Source of the DNA: UBA7374 sp049890275
Lineage (GTDB): Bacteria > Verrucomicrobiota > Verrucomicrobiia > Opitutales > Coraliomargaritaceae
Reading direction: 5' to 3'
Assembly (NCBI GenBank): GCA_049890275.1
Contig: JBMHBT010000016.1
Span: forward strand, 112,267-176,266
DNA length: 64,000 nucleotides
Positions 1 through 8,821 of this stretch are shown here, one piece after another (position 1 is the stretch's first letter; every line of letters begins with the position of its first letter). The notes below the pieces were generated by a model. The model ran no database searches. It worked only from the letters and a program-made list of their open reading frames with translations, and was not told the DNA's origin. Both the position numbers and the translations under genes were made by a program.

Positions 1-810
1 GTAGCGATCTCCTGCATTCCCCAGAATTAACTCGTTTTCACCGAACTGGAGTGGAGCGACAAAAATATTTGTACTCTTACCGATTTGCTGGCCATTCACA
101 GTGGTCCCCAAAGAGCTGAATCGATCCCGAACAACAAAGCTATCAGCGCGTTGTTCTATCGAACAATGCCCACGGGAAACCATATATGGTTTTCGATCTT
201 CGATATAAAAATCGTTTTCTACGAGAATCTTACTCCCTGAAGTACGACCAATATAAAATGGAAACTTCTCAATCCTCACATTAACGCAATGTTGTGCACC
301 CTGTAACGGACGAAGAGTTTTCAAATGTATACTCCGAACTCGTTTTTCCGGTCCCTCACTTTCCTCAAGAGCCGCTTCCGAATAGATATCGCCAGCTGGA
401 AGAAAAGGCATTTCAGCACTATAAAAATCGGTTTCATCAACAACCGGTATTGCCTCTGCGGTCATCGACTCCCGCAATAAGCCACAAATCAATCGCATAC
501 GCTCAAAAAGGTTCGGCAAATAGGCCGCTCGCTTCGCGGAGTCATCAATCACATCCTTCTCAAAACTTTCGAGATCGTAAGCCTCAACGACGACATCGGT
601 CAAAGCCCGCACAGTCGCCATCCGAGGGGCTTCCATGATCAATCCCATTTCGCCAAAAAAATCACCCGCTGTATGCTCACCCAACAGACGTTGTCCCTCG
701 GGAAAATCGGCGATAATTTCGACAGAACCACTTCTTAAATAATAGGCGAACTCGGAATGCTCACCTTCTGCTGTGATTACATCACCCTTTGAATAATTTT
801 CTGTACGCAT
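1..810 (-). CDS. Cyclic-nucleotide-binding domain + FHA domain protein (3' end cut by window)
   Basis: This reading frame starts at the ATG at 810 and stays open to base 1, giving 270 residues without a stop. Residues about 5-115 read as a cNMP-binding (CAP_ED) fold, with the phosphate-binding-cassette-like run GDFFGEMGL. Residues about 190-270 read as an FHA domain, with GRTSGSK, the SRGH core motif and a TTVNGQ segment. FHA domains bind phosphothreonine, so a signalling adaptor responding to a nucleotide and a phosphoprotein is the family expectation. No catalytic domain or helix-turn-helix is visible in the part present. A 24-bp perfect palindrome lies just upstream of the start. The domain calls are firm; the ligand and the missing C-terminus are unknown. 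Confidence 0.8.
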   Translation of the reverse strand, partial: MRTENYSKGDVITAEGEHSEFAYYLRSGSVEIIADFPEGQRLLGEHTAGDFFGEMGLIMEAPRMATVRALTDVVVEAYDLESFEKDVIDDSAKRAAYLPNLFERMRLICGLLRESMTAEAIPVVDETDFYSAEMPFLPAGDIYSEAALEESEGPEKRVRSIHLKTLRPLQGAQHCVNVRIEKFPFYIGRTSGSKILVENDFYIEDRKPYMVSRGHCSIEQRADSFVVRDRFSSLGTTVNGQQIGKSTNIFVAPLQFGENELILGNAGDRY

Positions 811-815
811 AGATA

Positions 816-839
816 AGTATGTTTTCTAGAAAACATACT
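816..839. repeat. 24-bp perfect palindrome, candidate operator
   Basis: Twelve bases (AGTATGTTTTCT) are followed directly by their exact reverse complement with no loop. The palindrome begins 5 bp upstream of the cNMP/FHA gene start and occupies the place where its ribosome binding site should be. No T-run follows, so it is not a standard terminator. A dimeric repressor site is the simplest reading. A shorter related core (TTTCTAGAAA) occurs at 5528-5537. Confidence 0.5.
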
Positions 840-906
840 CCTAACCATACACCTTCAATAGAAAAGATAAAACCTCTAAGAAAAAAGCTCTGCAGTCCAG
901 CTAGCG

Positions 907-2766
907 CTAGCTTTGATCCGCATAGCGCTCAATTCCCAGAACAGTCCATTCCTCTTTACTACCGCCAATCAATGTGGTCACGGTCTCACCGTTGCGTTTA
1001 CCAATTAGCTGCTTTGCCAAAGGTGTCTTGTAAGACAGAATATCATTATCTGGATCACTGTCCCAAGCACCGAGAATGGAGTAGCGGCGTGTCTTTCCAC
1101 TGGAGCCTTCCTTCAGTTCAACAATGGATCCTATACCTACATTTTCGGCTGTAGCTTCAGTAAAATCAGTCACTCGAGCGCGAGAGAGGTCAACCTCGAG
1201 CTCGTTCTTACGAGCAAGCAGAATATCCTGATCCTGACGCGCCATCTTGTATTCTGAGTTTTCCTTCAAATCGCCATGCTCACGAGCAGTCGCAATCGCT
1301 TCTTTATTCTCCGGTATCTTGTTAGCGATTAGATCCTCGTACTCTGACTTAGCCGCATCAAAGCTGATCTGAGAAACAATAAGGCCCTCCTCTTCAGCAG
1401 CTTCAGCAGTATCTCCACTGATCAAACTCTGTACAGTTGGGAACTTTTTGATGAACCGAGCAATAAGTGACTTTTTAGTCAAATCTTCAAAACCTTGATT
1501 GAGGAGTAGAGTCTGAGCAAGGTCGCGAGCTGTCTCAACATTCGCATCCGCCAAGAGGTCAGGAATCAACTCGTCATCGTCGGACAGCACGTCAGCGAGT
1601 GGAATGCGCCGGGCACTGGCGTTCTGCAAGGCCTCATAATCAATCGCATAAAACATAGCTGACAACAATCGAGGCGATACGAGTGGGCTGATGATCTGAG
1701 AATATTTCTTCCCGTTTCGATTCTTCACAATCCACTGTAGCAAAGGTCCTTTAATGGTTTGATCATTCAACCAGCGCTTCAAGCACTCACTGATCCGCTC
1801 TTCCAACTCCTGATCCAGCATAAAGTTGATACATTCGCTGGTAAACTTACCACTGGAATTACGCAATAGATCCTCCAGCATATTCGTCCATTTCTCTGGA
1901 TAAGTCCGACGGATCAAGTCGACATAACGCTTGTAGTACTGCGGGGGTAGTTCAGATGCTAATTCTGAATAATCAATTGTTGCATCCAGTATTGATGCTG
2001 ATGAAGGTTCTAGAGTTTCAACATCTTCGTGTAAATCGCGCGCCAGATTATTACGTACCCAGACACCATGTAAGCGGTCCGCTTGACTCAAAGATTTAGC
2101 ATTCGCAATCGCATCCGTCAATTCGTTGAGAATCTCTGGCAACTCTTCACGTATAACAGAAATATTCTCGGATAATGCGAAGAGCTTCTCTCCCAAGAGG
2201 ATTTTTTCTTTGGAGTTTTTCGTGGCATGAAACTGCTCAAGGATTTCCTCTTCTGGCTTTATTGGTTCGTCTCGTAAGATATAAGGATCTGTCTTTTTCT
2301 GGGGAACCGCTATACGTGGTTCCTTCACAAGTAGTTTCTTAGTCGCTGTCCACCACTTTTTGTACTTAACCGGACCAATTAAACGAGTGAGTAGGCGCTC
2401 AATCTCAGAGGCCATCATCTCCTGGTTATCATCGTTCGCCAATATAGCGCAAATCAGCTCGACCGGTTGCTTCTTAATCATTTCCTGAACCACTTCCGGT
2501 TCAGTGCGTGAACGTACGAGCAAATCTTCCGATTTAAGAATCTCCAGCTTATCGACACAGAAAGCTGCAGCCATTGCATGACCCGTCTTTCCTTCCTCAA
2601 AGTCAATGATCAGCTTTGACTCTGTCTCATCGTAATCCACGATCTTGCCAAACCCCCAGCTGCGATGCAGGCAATAGTTACCCGGAGCCATGGATTCTAA
2701 CTTAGCGCGATGCGCTCCAAGCTTCGGTGATTGTTCAATGAGTGCGTCAATGGCCTCTTTGTTCAT
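907..2766 (-). CDS. greA: GreA/GreB-family transcription elongation factor with long N-terminal extension
   Basis: The 619-residue protein has a GreA/GreB module at its C-terminus (about 468-615). This module carries the coiled-coil tip motif GDLKENSEY, whose acidic residues in GreA coordinate the catalytic Mg of RNA polymerase to cleave backtracked RNA, followed by the FKBP-like C-terminal domain. Normal GreA is about 158 residues. The extra ~460 residues start with a small beta-rich segment (HRSWGFGKIVDYDE, DFEEGK) and continue as a mostly helical region of unknown role. Similar long GreA proteins are, from memory, typical of Opitutae-type Verrucomicrobiota. It is divergent from rsmB, 59 bp away. 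Function of the GreA part is well supported; the extension is undescribed here. Confidence 0.88.
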   Translation of the reverse strand: MNKEAIDALIEQSPKLGAHRAKLESMAPGNYCLHRSWGFGKIVDYDETESKLIIDFEEGKTGHAMAAAFCVDKLEILKSEDLLVRSRTEPEVVQEMIKKQPVELICAILANDDNQEMMASEIERLLTRLIGPVKYKKWWTATKKLLVKEPRIAVPQKKTDPYILRDEPIKPEEEILEQFHATKNSKEKILLGEKLFALSENISVIREELPEILNELTDAIANAKSLSQADRLHGVWVRNNLARDLHEDVETLEPSSASILDATIDYSELASELPPQYYKRYVDLIRRTYPEKWTNMLEDLLRNSSGKFTSECINFMLDQELEERISECLKRWLNDQTIKGPLLQWIVKNRNGKKYSQIISPLVSPRLLSAMFYAIDYEALQNASARRIPLADVLSDDDELIPDLLADANVETARDLAQTLLLNQGFEDLTKKSLIARFIKKFPTVQSLISGDTAEAAEEEGLIVSQISFDAAKSEYEDLIANKIPENKEAIATAREHGDLKENSEYKMARQDQDILLARKNELEVDLSRARVTDFTEATAENVGIGSIVELKEGSSGKTRRYSILGAWDSDPDNDILSYKTPLAKQLIGKRNGETVTTLIGGSKEEWTVLGIERYADQS

Positions 2767-2825
2767 AATAGTTTGCGGTATCTTTCAGTTTCGTAAACAT
2801 ATCAACATGCAGACTTACCGCGCAG

Positions 2826-4097
2826 ATGAGAAGCATTAACTTCAGTAAGTTAAAAACCCGTACAAACAGCTGGGAGGCAGCCGCTTGCCTTCTAGCGGAG
2901 TACAGAGAAAGCCCCCGTAAATCAAACGAGCTTCTCGATAAGCTTCCCTTTTCTTCTGGCTCAATAGAACGCGCGCAGGCTCAGTCTCTCTTTCTCGGGG
3001 CGCTTCGACATGGGCACCGTACGCAGAGAATCTTGAGCCAATTCATGCGCAAGATACCCCGACCTGAAACAGAAGCTTTCCTTTTGATTGCAGGATTTGA
3101 ACTCTATGATAGCCCACAAGAAAAGCATCCAAAGATCGTCCACAATGCGGTAGAGAAGGCAAAACAAACCCTCAGTCAGTCAGAAAGTCGTTTAATCAAT
3201 GCAGTTTTGCGAAAGCTACCGGACGCCTTTGCCGCAATCCAAACAAATGATAAACCAAGCTTCTACAGCCACCCAAATTGGCTAGTTGATCACTGGACCG
3301 AACAATTCGGGGGTGATGCGACCGAATCCCTTTTACGCTGGAACCAAAATACACCCAATAACCACGTGGAAATTCTGGTAAAAGACGTTCCGCCGGAAGT
3401 GACTGCATCTGAATGGCCCAATTTTTATCAGTTACCACCCGGCAGTATTCCCGATTCGATACGAGACTTACTCAAAGAAGGAAAAGCCTTCATAAAAGAC
3501 CCGTCTACTCGAATTGGGCCCAATTTATTAGCACCTACATCCGGTGAATCTGTTCTCGACCTTTGTTCAGCTCCAGGAGGTAAAGCTTTCGAAATGGCTC
3601 GCTTAATGGAGGGATGCGGTCGTCTACTGGCGGTCGATTTACCCGGACCAAGAATTAAGCGGCTCCATGAAAACCTCTCTCGACTGGATTCCGAATCATT
3701 GACAACAGGCATACTAGAATCTGATATTTTGGAACTCAATCGAGAACAAATACCAGAGCCATTCGATGCAGTAATGCTCGATGCCCCGTGCTCAAATACT
3801 GGCGTCATACAGAGAAGAACCGATGTAAAGTGGCGACTACAGCCAGAAGACATCGAACGCTGCGCCCACTTGCAGTCACAATTACTCCACAGTGCTGCCC
3901 GCTTTGTTAAGCCCGGTGGACGACTGCTTTACAGTACCTGTAGTATTGAAGCATCAGAAAATAAAGATGTTGTAGAGAATTTCTTGGCATCTCGTTCCGG
4001 CAAGGCTTTTTCACTCAAGACACAATCGATCCATTACCCATGGAGAACCAGACATGATGGCGCCGGAGTGAGCCTGCTCATCCGGAACTGTGGTTAA
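2826..4097 (+). CDS. rsmB: 16S rRNA (cytosine-C5) methyltransferase, RsmB/Fmu family
   Basis: The 423-residue protein has a NusB-like RNA-binding N-terminal domain (about 15-140) and a Rossmann methyltransferase domain (about 225-423). The SAM-binding region reads VLDLCSAPGGKAFEMA. Both m5C cysteines are present: DAPCSNTG (motif IV) and YSTCSIE (motif VI). RsmB methylates C967 of 16S rRNA in E. coli, and the domain layout fits that enzyme rather than RsmF. The gene is divergent from greA and converges on the anti-sigma-like gene, 7 bp from its stop. Confidence 0.88.
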   Translation: MRSINFSKLKTRTNSWEAAACLLAEYRESPRKSNELLDKLPFSSGSIERAQAQSLFLGALRHGHRTQRILSQFMRKIPRPETEAFLLIAGFELYDSPQEKHPKIVHNAVEKAKQTLSQSESRLINAVLRKLPDAFAAIQTNDKPSFYSHPNWLVDHWTEQFGGDATESLLRWNQNTPNNHVEILVKDVPPEVTASEWPNFYQLPPGSIPDSIRDLLKEGKAFIKDPSTRIGPNLLAPTSGESVLDLCSAPGGKAFEMARLMEGCGRLLAVDLPGPRIKRLHENLSRLDSESLTTGILESDILELNREQIPEPFDAVMLDAPCSNTGVIQRRTDVKWRLQPEDIERCAHLQSQLLHSAARFVKPGGRLLYSTCSIEASENKDVVENFLASRSGKAFSLKTQSIHYPWRTRHDGAGVSLLIRNCG

Positions 4098-4104
4098 AAA
4101 TCGA

Positions 4105-4851
4105 TTATTTGCCCTGCCACCCGATACGTCTTGTATCGAATTGAAAGGTGCTGAAAGCAGTTCGCTGTCTTTCTGTCTCTTCAAATTGTCCTCTGCGAGG
4201 AACATCTGAAAAGAAAATCTTTTCACTCCCCTCCAAAGAATGCGTTCCAGGTTGAGCCGAAAGATAGACCGCAGAGGAATTTCGATGTACTTGCCAGTCT
4301 CCAAACTGCTCATTCCAAGTAAGAGATACATTTTGTGATCGTATTTCTACCGCCTGCAAGCGGGCGTCTTTCGGTGCTAAATCCGGAGAGAGCCCGGCCA
4401 AACGTAGACGTGCCGCTAGACTGGAATGACTTCTATCTGCTTCACTGGACGAACTTCGACTCAGATAACGCTGGATCGAGCTGGGTAGAGCTTTCATAAC
4501 GCTCTCATTGTTGGAACTATCCAAAGGTTCGGACAACTCGGCAGAAATCGATTCTAGTCGATCGGATTGATGAAAAGCAGGAGCGAGGAAGAAAGCCCCG
4601 CAAATAAAACTGGCAAACATAGCCAGCCCAACCTGCCATCGCCGTAAAGGCAAAGGATTACGGGCTTCATTAGCAGCCACTTCTTTACCTAAAGCGACAC
4701 GCATAGCATGGTGTAACTGGCATGCAGAATCAAATTTGCGGCGACGACTCTGGCTCGAATCAATCGCCTCCATCAGGCGTTGCATCGACTCACCGTCTAT
4801 CTCTTTATCTAGGTAGAGATCAACCAACTCTTTGAACTCACAATCGTTCAT
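4105..4851 (-). CDS. Putative membrane-bound anti-sigma factor
   Basis: This 248-residue protein has an acidic N-terminal segment starting MNDCEFKELVDLYLDKEIDGE, like the short helices of zinc-finger-type anti-sigma factors. One membrane segment lies at about 73-90 (LAMFASFICGAFFLAP) and a serine-rich C-terminal part of about 150 residues follows. The classic HxxxCxxC zinc motif is not present; only CQLHH is seen. Its ATG overlaps the TGA of the upstream ECF sigma gene (ATGA), so translational coupling is likely. The anti-sigma role is inferred from this pairing and topology, not from a diagnostic motif. Confidence 0.55.
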   Translation of the reverse strand: MNDCEFKELVDLYLDKEIDGESMQRLMEAIDSSQSRRRKFDSACQLHHAMRVALGKEVAANEARNPLPLRRWQVGLAMFASFICGAFFLAPAFHQSDRLESISAELSEPLDSSNNESVMKALPSSIQRYLSRSSSSEADRSHSSLAARLRLAGLSPDLAPKDARLQAVEIRSQNVSLTWNEQFGDWQVHRNSSAVYLSAQPGTHSLEGSEKIFFSDVPRRGQFEETERQRTAFSTFQFDTRRIGWQGK

Positions 4852-5447
4852 GAAAAGTCCGCACCCATTAATTCTCGAAGACTTTCTCTGGCTCGAGCGA
4901 TACGACTCTTCACGGTGCCAACACTGATCTGTAGCTCATTCGCGATCTCATCATAGGAAAAATTGTGAACATTCCGCAACAAGAGAACCTCTCTGTGTTT
5001 TTCACCCAAGCCAGACATACACTCGCTTACGCGCTCAACAAACTCATGTGTAATGGCCGCTTCAGAGGGATTCTCTCCGGTAGCCGGCATAATATTTTCA
5101 AGCGTGAGATCTCCGTCGTCACTAATCGGCTGATCGAGGGAAACAGACTGGTCGCGTTTACGACGAAACCAGTACCAGTAACGATTGTGCGCTAGGTTTG
5201 TCGCGATCTGAAAAAGCCATGTAGAAAAAGAGGCATCACCACGAAAATTCTCCAAGCCACGATGTGCACGGATAAAAGCATCTTGGGTGACTTCCTCTGC
5301 ATCCTGCTTATTTTTAAGCAGATGGTTCACTCTCGCATAAATGCGATCCCAATAACGTTCCACCATGTCATTATAAGCAGAGTGCTCACCATTCTTAATT
5401 CGTTCAATCAGAATGGCGTCATATTTAGCAGCTTCAGAATTAGTCAT
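4848..5447 (-). CDS. RNA polymerase sigma factor, ECF (sigma-70) family
   Basis: From the ATG at 5447 the product has 199 residues. Region 2 carries DAEEVTQDAFIRAHRGLENFRGDASFSTW, written here as motifs DAEEVTQDAF and FSTWLFQIATNLAHN. Region 4 (about 135-195) carries LREVLLLRN-type and SYDEIANELQISVGTVKSR motifs, the HTH that reads the -35 element. An in-frame start at 5522 would add 25 residues, but the sigma region 2 alignment suits 5447 better and a hairpin (5474-5492) would then lie in the leader. The gene is followed by an overlapping putative anti-sigma gene. Together they probably form an envelope-stress type switch; the regulon is unknown. Confidence 0.88.
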   Translation of the reverse strand: MTNSEAAKYDAILIERIKNGEHSAYNDMVERYWDRIYARVNHLLKNKQDAEEVTQDAFIRAHRGLENFRGDASFSTWLFQIATNLAHNRYWYWFRRKRDQSVSLDQPISDDGDLTLENIMPATGENPSEAAITHEFVERVSECMSGLGEKHREVLLLRNVHNFSYDEIANELQISVGTVKSRIARARESLRELMGADFS

Positions 5448-5473
5448 TTGGTATAAGCGTTGGTTCAGCGATA

Positions 5474-5492
5474 CTATATTGAGACAATATAG
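5474..5492. repeat. Inverted repeat upstream of the ECF sigma gene
   Basis: CTATATTG and CAATATAG form a perfect 8-bp stem around a 3-nt AGA centre, 27 bp upstream of the preferred sigma start. It is too AT-rich and lacks a T-run for a terminator. It could be an operator or an mRNA leader hairpin affecting sigma translation. Confidence 0.35.
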
Positions 5493-5547
5493 ATTAGATT
5501 CGTTCCCGGATATTTCGTTCAAATTGTTTCTAGAAATTAGGCGAGTC

Positions 5548-5576
5548 TTGACAAAAGCCAGTTTGCGTCATTGTTT
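5548..5576 (+). promoter_or_regulatory. Candidate promoter of tRNA-Lys
   Basis: A consensus TTGACA at 5548-5553 is followed after 17 bp by a weak -10 (TTGTTT, 5571-5576). The tRNA begins 17 bp later, so a start site a few bases upstream of the tRNA fits. The -10 match is poor. Confidence 0.4.
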
Positions 5577-5593
5577 CGCGACTTCGCTGGTAT

Positions 5594-5669
<76 letters not shown>

Positions 5670-5742
5670 GCATGTTTTTCATTGTGCACACAAAACACTA
5701 ATAGGGCTTATTTGCAAACTAAAAAGGTAAATACCTCAACAG

Positions 5743-6447
5743 TTAAGCATAAACCATCCGTGCACACTGGTCGCAAAAATGCGGCTCACCACCTGTTGCA
5801 GCAGCACGGGAGACCTCATTAGACACCCGCAGATGGCATCCATCACACTTTTGCGATTTAATAACAACTAGGTATGGAGCCCTTTTAACGAGTTTACGCA
5901 CTCTATCATACTGCTCCAAATATTCAGTATCTGCCTCCATTCGGGCCCTGTTATACTCTTCTTGAGCTAATTCCAATGACTGTGAGAGCGATAGCTCTTT
6001 TTCCTTCAGTAAGGAGATCAGCTTTTCCTGTTCACAGATACGATCCTCAATCTGCTTCTTTTCTTCTTCAAAGGTCGATTTTGCTGTATCGATCTCAAAC
6101 ATCAGCTCAATTTCTCCTTCCTCCAGCTGCGAAATAGTTGCTTGTGCTTGTTCAATCTGTGCAGTCAAAGCGCGATACTCTTCATTTTTTTTCACTTCCA
6201 ACTGCTGATTACGAAAACGCTGAATCTCAGATTCAAGAGTTTTCGTCTGACTCTCCATCTCTTTTCGCTTCACCTCCAAAGCAGCTAAGGATTGACGAGC
6301 CTCTTCTATGCCCGCGCGTTCAGACTCAATTTTTGAATGGTAAGCGGCTCGTTCCTTTGGGAGTCGAGCCAAGTCCAGTTCAGTTTTCTGGAGCTTGATG
6401 TCACATGTTTGAACGTTGAGGAGCTTTTCGATTTGCGGGTCAGACAT
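5743..6447 (-). CDS. Coiled-coil zinc-ribbon protein (C4-type, COG1579-like)
   Basis: The 234-residue protein is a long heptad-rich coiled coil (about 10-190, many E/K/Q/L) ending in a zinc ribbon with two CxxC pairs, CDGC and CDQC, about 20 residues apart. This is the layout of the widespread COG1579 proteins, which are thought to bind nucleic acid or act as scaffolds; the exact role is unsettled. It is divergent from the TPR protein 50 bp away. The family is a confident call and the function is not. Confidence 0.8.
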   Translation of the reverse strand: MSDPQIEKLLNVQTCDIKLQKTELDLARLPKERAAYHSKIESERAGIEEARQSLAALEVKRKEMESQTKTLESEIQRFRNQQLEVKKNEEYRALTAQIEQAQATISQLEEGEIELMFEIDTAKSTFEEEKKQIEDRICEQEKLISLLKEKELSLSQSLELAQEEYNRARMEADTEYLEQYDRVRKLVKRAPYLVVIKSQKCDGCHLRVSNEVSRAAATGGEPHFCDQCARMVYA

Positions 6448-6496
6448 CTTGGTAGTATCACAATGTAAAGAATTTTCAGATCAACCATAAAGCGAC

Positions 6497-6853
6497 ATGG
6501 GCAACACAAGTTTACAGGATCAAATAGATGAAGCGACTTTTGAGTTTAGTATAGGCGACAGCAGCGGGGCCTTATCCAAGCTCAAAGCTATTACAAATGA
6601 ACATCCTCAATGCTCCGATGCATGGCTGGCTCTTGGTGAGGTACTTTTTGCCGAAGGAGAGCTCGAAAATGCCCTCCAATCGGTAGAAAAAGCACATGAA
6701 ATCAATCCAGATGATGTTCATATCAATACGAGCCTTTCCCGCGTATGGGTGGGTTTGGGTAATAAAGAGAAAGCGGAACACTTTGGAGCCCAAGCTCGCA
6801 TGCTGGGTTGGAAGGTAACCTTGCAGGACCCGCCGGAAACAGACAAACTTTAG
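6497..6853 (+). CDS. Small TPR-repeat protein
   Basis: The 118-residue protein has about two to three tetratricopeptide repeats (about 15-105), with the typical pattern AWLALGEVLFAEGELENAL and further W/L/G/A/P spacing. There is no signal peptide or membrane segment. TPRs form protein-binding scaffolds; the partner is not indicated. It lies 44 bp before accA on the same strand and may be co-transcribed with it. Confidence 0.75.
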   Translation: MGNTSLQDQIDEATFEFSIGDSSGALSKLKAITNEHPQCSDAWLALGEVLFAEGELENALQSVEKAHEINPDDVHINTSLSRVWVGLGNKEKAEHFGAQARMLGWKVTLQDPPETDKL

Positions 6854-6897
6854 CGGCATTGACAGGAGAACGCCCTTTGCACTAGAGAAGAATACCT

Positions 6898-7878
6898 ATG
6901 GACGAAGAATCCACATACACACTCGAATTCGAGAAACCTTTGCGCGAGCTTCAAAAGCAGCTGAACACACTGCAAGCAATCTCTAAAGATTCAAAAGTCG
7001 ACTCGACCGATGAGATCCTTGCGATTGAAGAAAAAATTCACGCGAAGAAAATAGAGATCTATTCTGAGCTGACGCCTTGGCAGCGGGTGCAACTTTCCCG
7101 GCACCCCAAGCGCCCCTACTCTCTTGATTACTTTGAGCGTATTTTTACTGATTTCAATGAATTGCATGGTGATCGGCGCTATAAAGACGATGCGGCTATT
7201 GTTGGTGGTGCGGCCTTTTTAGACAAAGAACCTGTGATGCTCATCGGCCAACAAAAAGGCCGAAATACGAAAGAAAATCTCAAGCGTAATTTTGGCTGCC
7301 CTCACCCGGAAGGATACCGTAAGGCAATGCGCTTAATGGAAATGGCCGAGCGATTCAACATGCCGATCATCACCCTTATTGATACCCCAGGAGCTTATCC
7401 AGGAATTGGTGCTGAAGAAAGACACGTAGCCGAGGCGATCGCTGTCAACATTCGTGATATGAGCACATTAAATGTACCCATTATCAGTATTGTTATCGGA
7501 GAGGGCGGTTCCGGAGGTGCTCTCGGTATCGCTGTAGCCGATGAAGTTATGATCCTTGAGAACGGTTATTATTCCGTCATTTCGCCAGAAGGCTGTGCAG
7601 CGATTCTTTGGAAAGATCGCGCTGCAGCTCCCAAAGCTGCAGAAGCATTGAAGTTCAGTCCTAGTGACTTAATTGAATTCAGCGTGGTCGACCGTATTAT
7701 CGATGAACCAGTTGGCGGTGCACACCGCGACTACGAGCGAGCAGCAAAAAACATGAAAGCAGCGATCAAAGACTCCTTGAAGAAGCTACAGAAAAAGAGC
7801 CTCGAGAAGCTGTTAGAAGATCGCTACACTCGGTTCCGCAAACTCGGTGTATTTGAAGATAAAGCGGCTGCTTCCTAG
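6898..7878 (+). CDS. accA: Acetyl-CoA carboxylase carboxyltransferase subunit alpha
   Basis: At 326 residues this is the usual AccA length. The N-terminal helical part (LEFEKPLRELQKQL) leads into the carboxyltransferase crotonase fold, with LSRHPKRPYSLDY, GGQ-like IGQQKGRNTKE, TLIDTPGAYPG and GEGGSGGALGIAVAD all recognisable. With AccD it transfers carboxyl from biotin to acetyl-CoA to make malonyl-CoA, the first step of fatty acid synthesis. A GAGAAG ribosome binding site precedes the ATG. accD is not in the window, which is common because the two subunits are often unlinked. Confidence 0.96.
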   Translation: MDEESTYTLEFEKPLRELQKQLNTLQAISKDSKVDSTDEILAIEEKIHAKKIEIYSELTPWQRVQLSRHPKRPYSLDYFERIFTDFNELHGDRRYKDDAAIVGGAAFLDKEPVMLIGQQKGRNTKENLKRNFGCPHPEGYRKAMRLMEMAERFNMPIITLIDTPGAYPGIGAEERHVAEAIAVNIRDMSTLNVPIISIVIGEGGSGGALGIAVADEVMILENGYYSVISPEGCAAILWKDRAAAPKAAEALKFSPSDLIEFSVVDRIIDEPVGGAHRDYERAAKNMKAAIKDSLKKLQKKSLEKLLEDRYTRFRKLGVFEDKAAAS

Positions 7879-7901
7879 CCATAACTCGAAAAGCTTCATT
7901 T

Positions 7902-8681
7902 TTACCAGGAAAGGCGCAAGCCATCATAGGCCAATCGAATGTCCTCCGGTAAGTCCCGCTCGATTGTCTCGTGGTCGACCATGTAAGTCATATGGGTCAG
8001 ATAAGAACGCGGCGCGCCTATCTCTCGTGCAGTTTCACAGGCTTCTGACAAGGACATATGAGTAGGGTGCGGCTCAGGACGTAAACCGTCTAAAACAACG
8101 ACATCTGCACCCGCTGCAATTGCCCGTGCTTCTGCACCGACTTCCTTGCAGTCGGTAAAATAGGCGAGCTTTTTATCAGTACCCGCTTCCGTAAAGACCA
8201 GACCGAGGACTTCAATAGCTCCATGAGGTAAAAAGACATATTCCACGACACCTCCAGGCAACTCGAGTCGTTTTGGCATTCTTTCCAAACGAAATGCGGG
8301 ATAACCCCTCGCTCGTGGTTGATCGCCTATAGCATAGGGATAAATCTCGCGGATACGCTCTAAGCCTATCTCGCTACTGTAAACCGGTAAAGCCGTACCT
8401 CCGCGCAAATCACAAAATCGACGCAGATCATCCATACCCAAAATATGATCCGCATGTGGATGTGTTAATATGAAGGTGTCGAGTTCGCTAATACCACAAT
8501 TAATGCACTGGATGCGGAATTCCGGCGATGCATCCACTTGTATATGGTGACCTCCCATCTCAACATGAATCGAGGTCCGTGTACGCCAATTCCTCGAATC
8601 ATCCAGATTACATCCGCCCTCTGGTTGGGCGATCATCGGAACACCTTGAGAGGTGCCGGTCCCTAAAAAAATTAGTTCCAT
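7902..8681 (-). CDS. MBL-fold metallohydrolase, PhnP-like phosphodiesterase
   Basis: The 259-residue protein has the metallo-beta-lactamase signature HPHADH at residues 74-79, a second ligand region in YFTDCKEV, and a terminal YLTHMTY histidine. The start LIFLGTGTSQGVP and the cysteine pair near 57-62 match the PhnP-like branch, which hydrolyses cyclic phosphoribosyl phosphates or related phosphodiesters. No phn (C-P lyase) genes are nearby, so the substrate is open. It converges on accA with 23 bp between stops. Confidence 0.8.
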   Translation of the reverse strand: MELIFLGTGTSQGVPMIAQPEGGCNLDDSRNWRTRTSIHVEMGGHHIQVDASPEFRIQCINCGISELDTFILTHPHADHILGMDDLRRFCDLRGGTALPVYSSEIGLERIREIYPYAIGDQPRARGYPAFRLERMPKRLELPGGVVEYVFLPHGAIEVLGLVFTEAGTDKKLAYFTDCKEVGAEARAIAAGADVVVLDGLRPEPHPTHMSLSEACETAREIGAPRSYLTHMTYMVDHETIERDLPEDIRLAYDGLRLSW

Positions 8682-8821
8682 TAGTATGAAGCTGTTTCGG
8701 ACCCTGTTTCTGGCAACCGCGAATACTCACTTCACCGAATTATTGCGAAAAATAAAGAAAACGGATGGCAAAATATTGCTGTATGCTTGCCCCCTCATAC
8801 CTCCGACTACATATACGAAGA

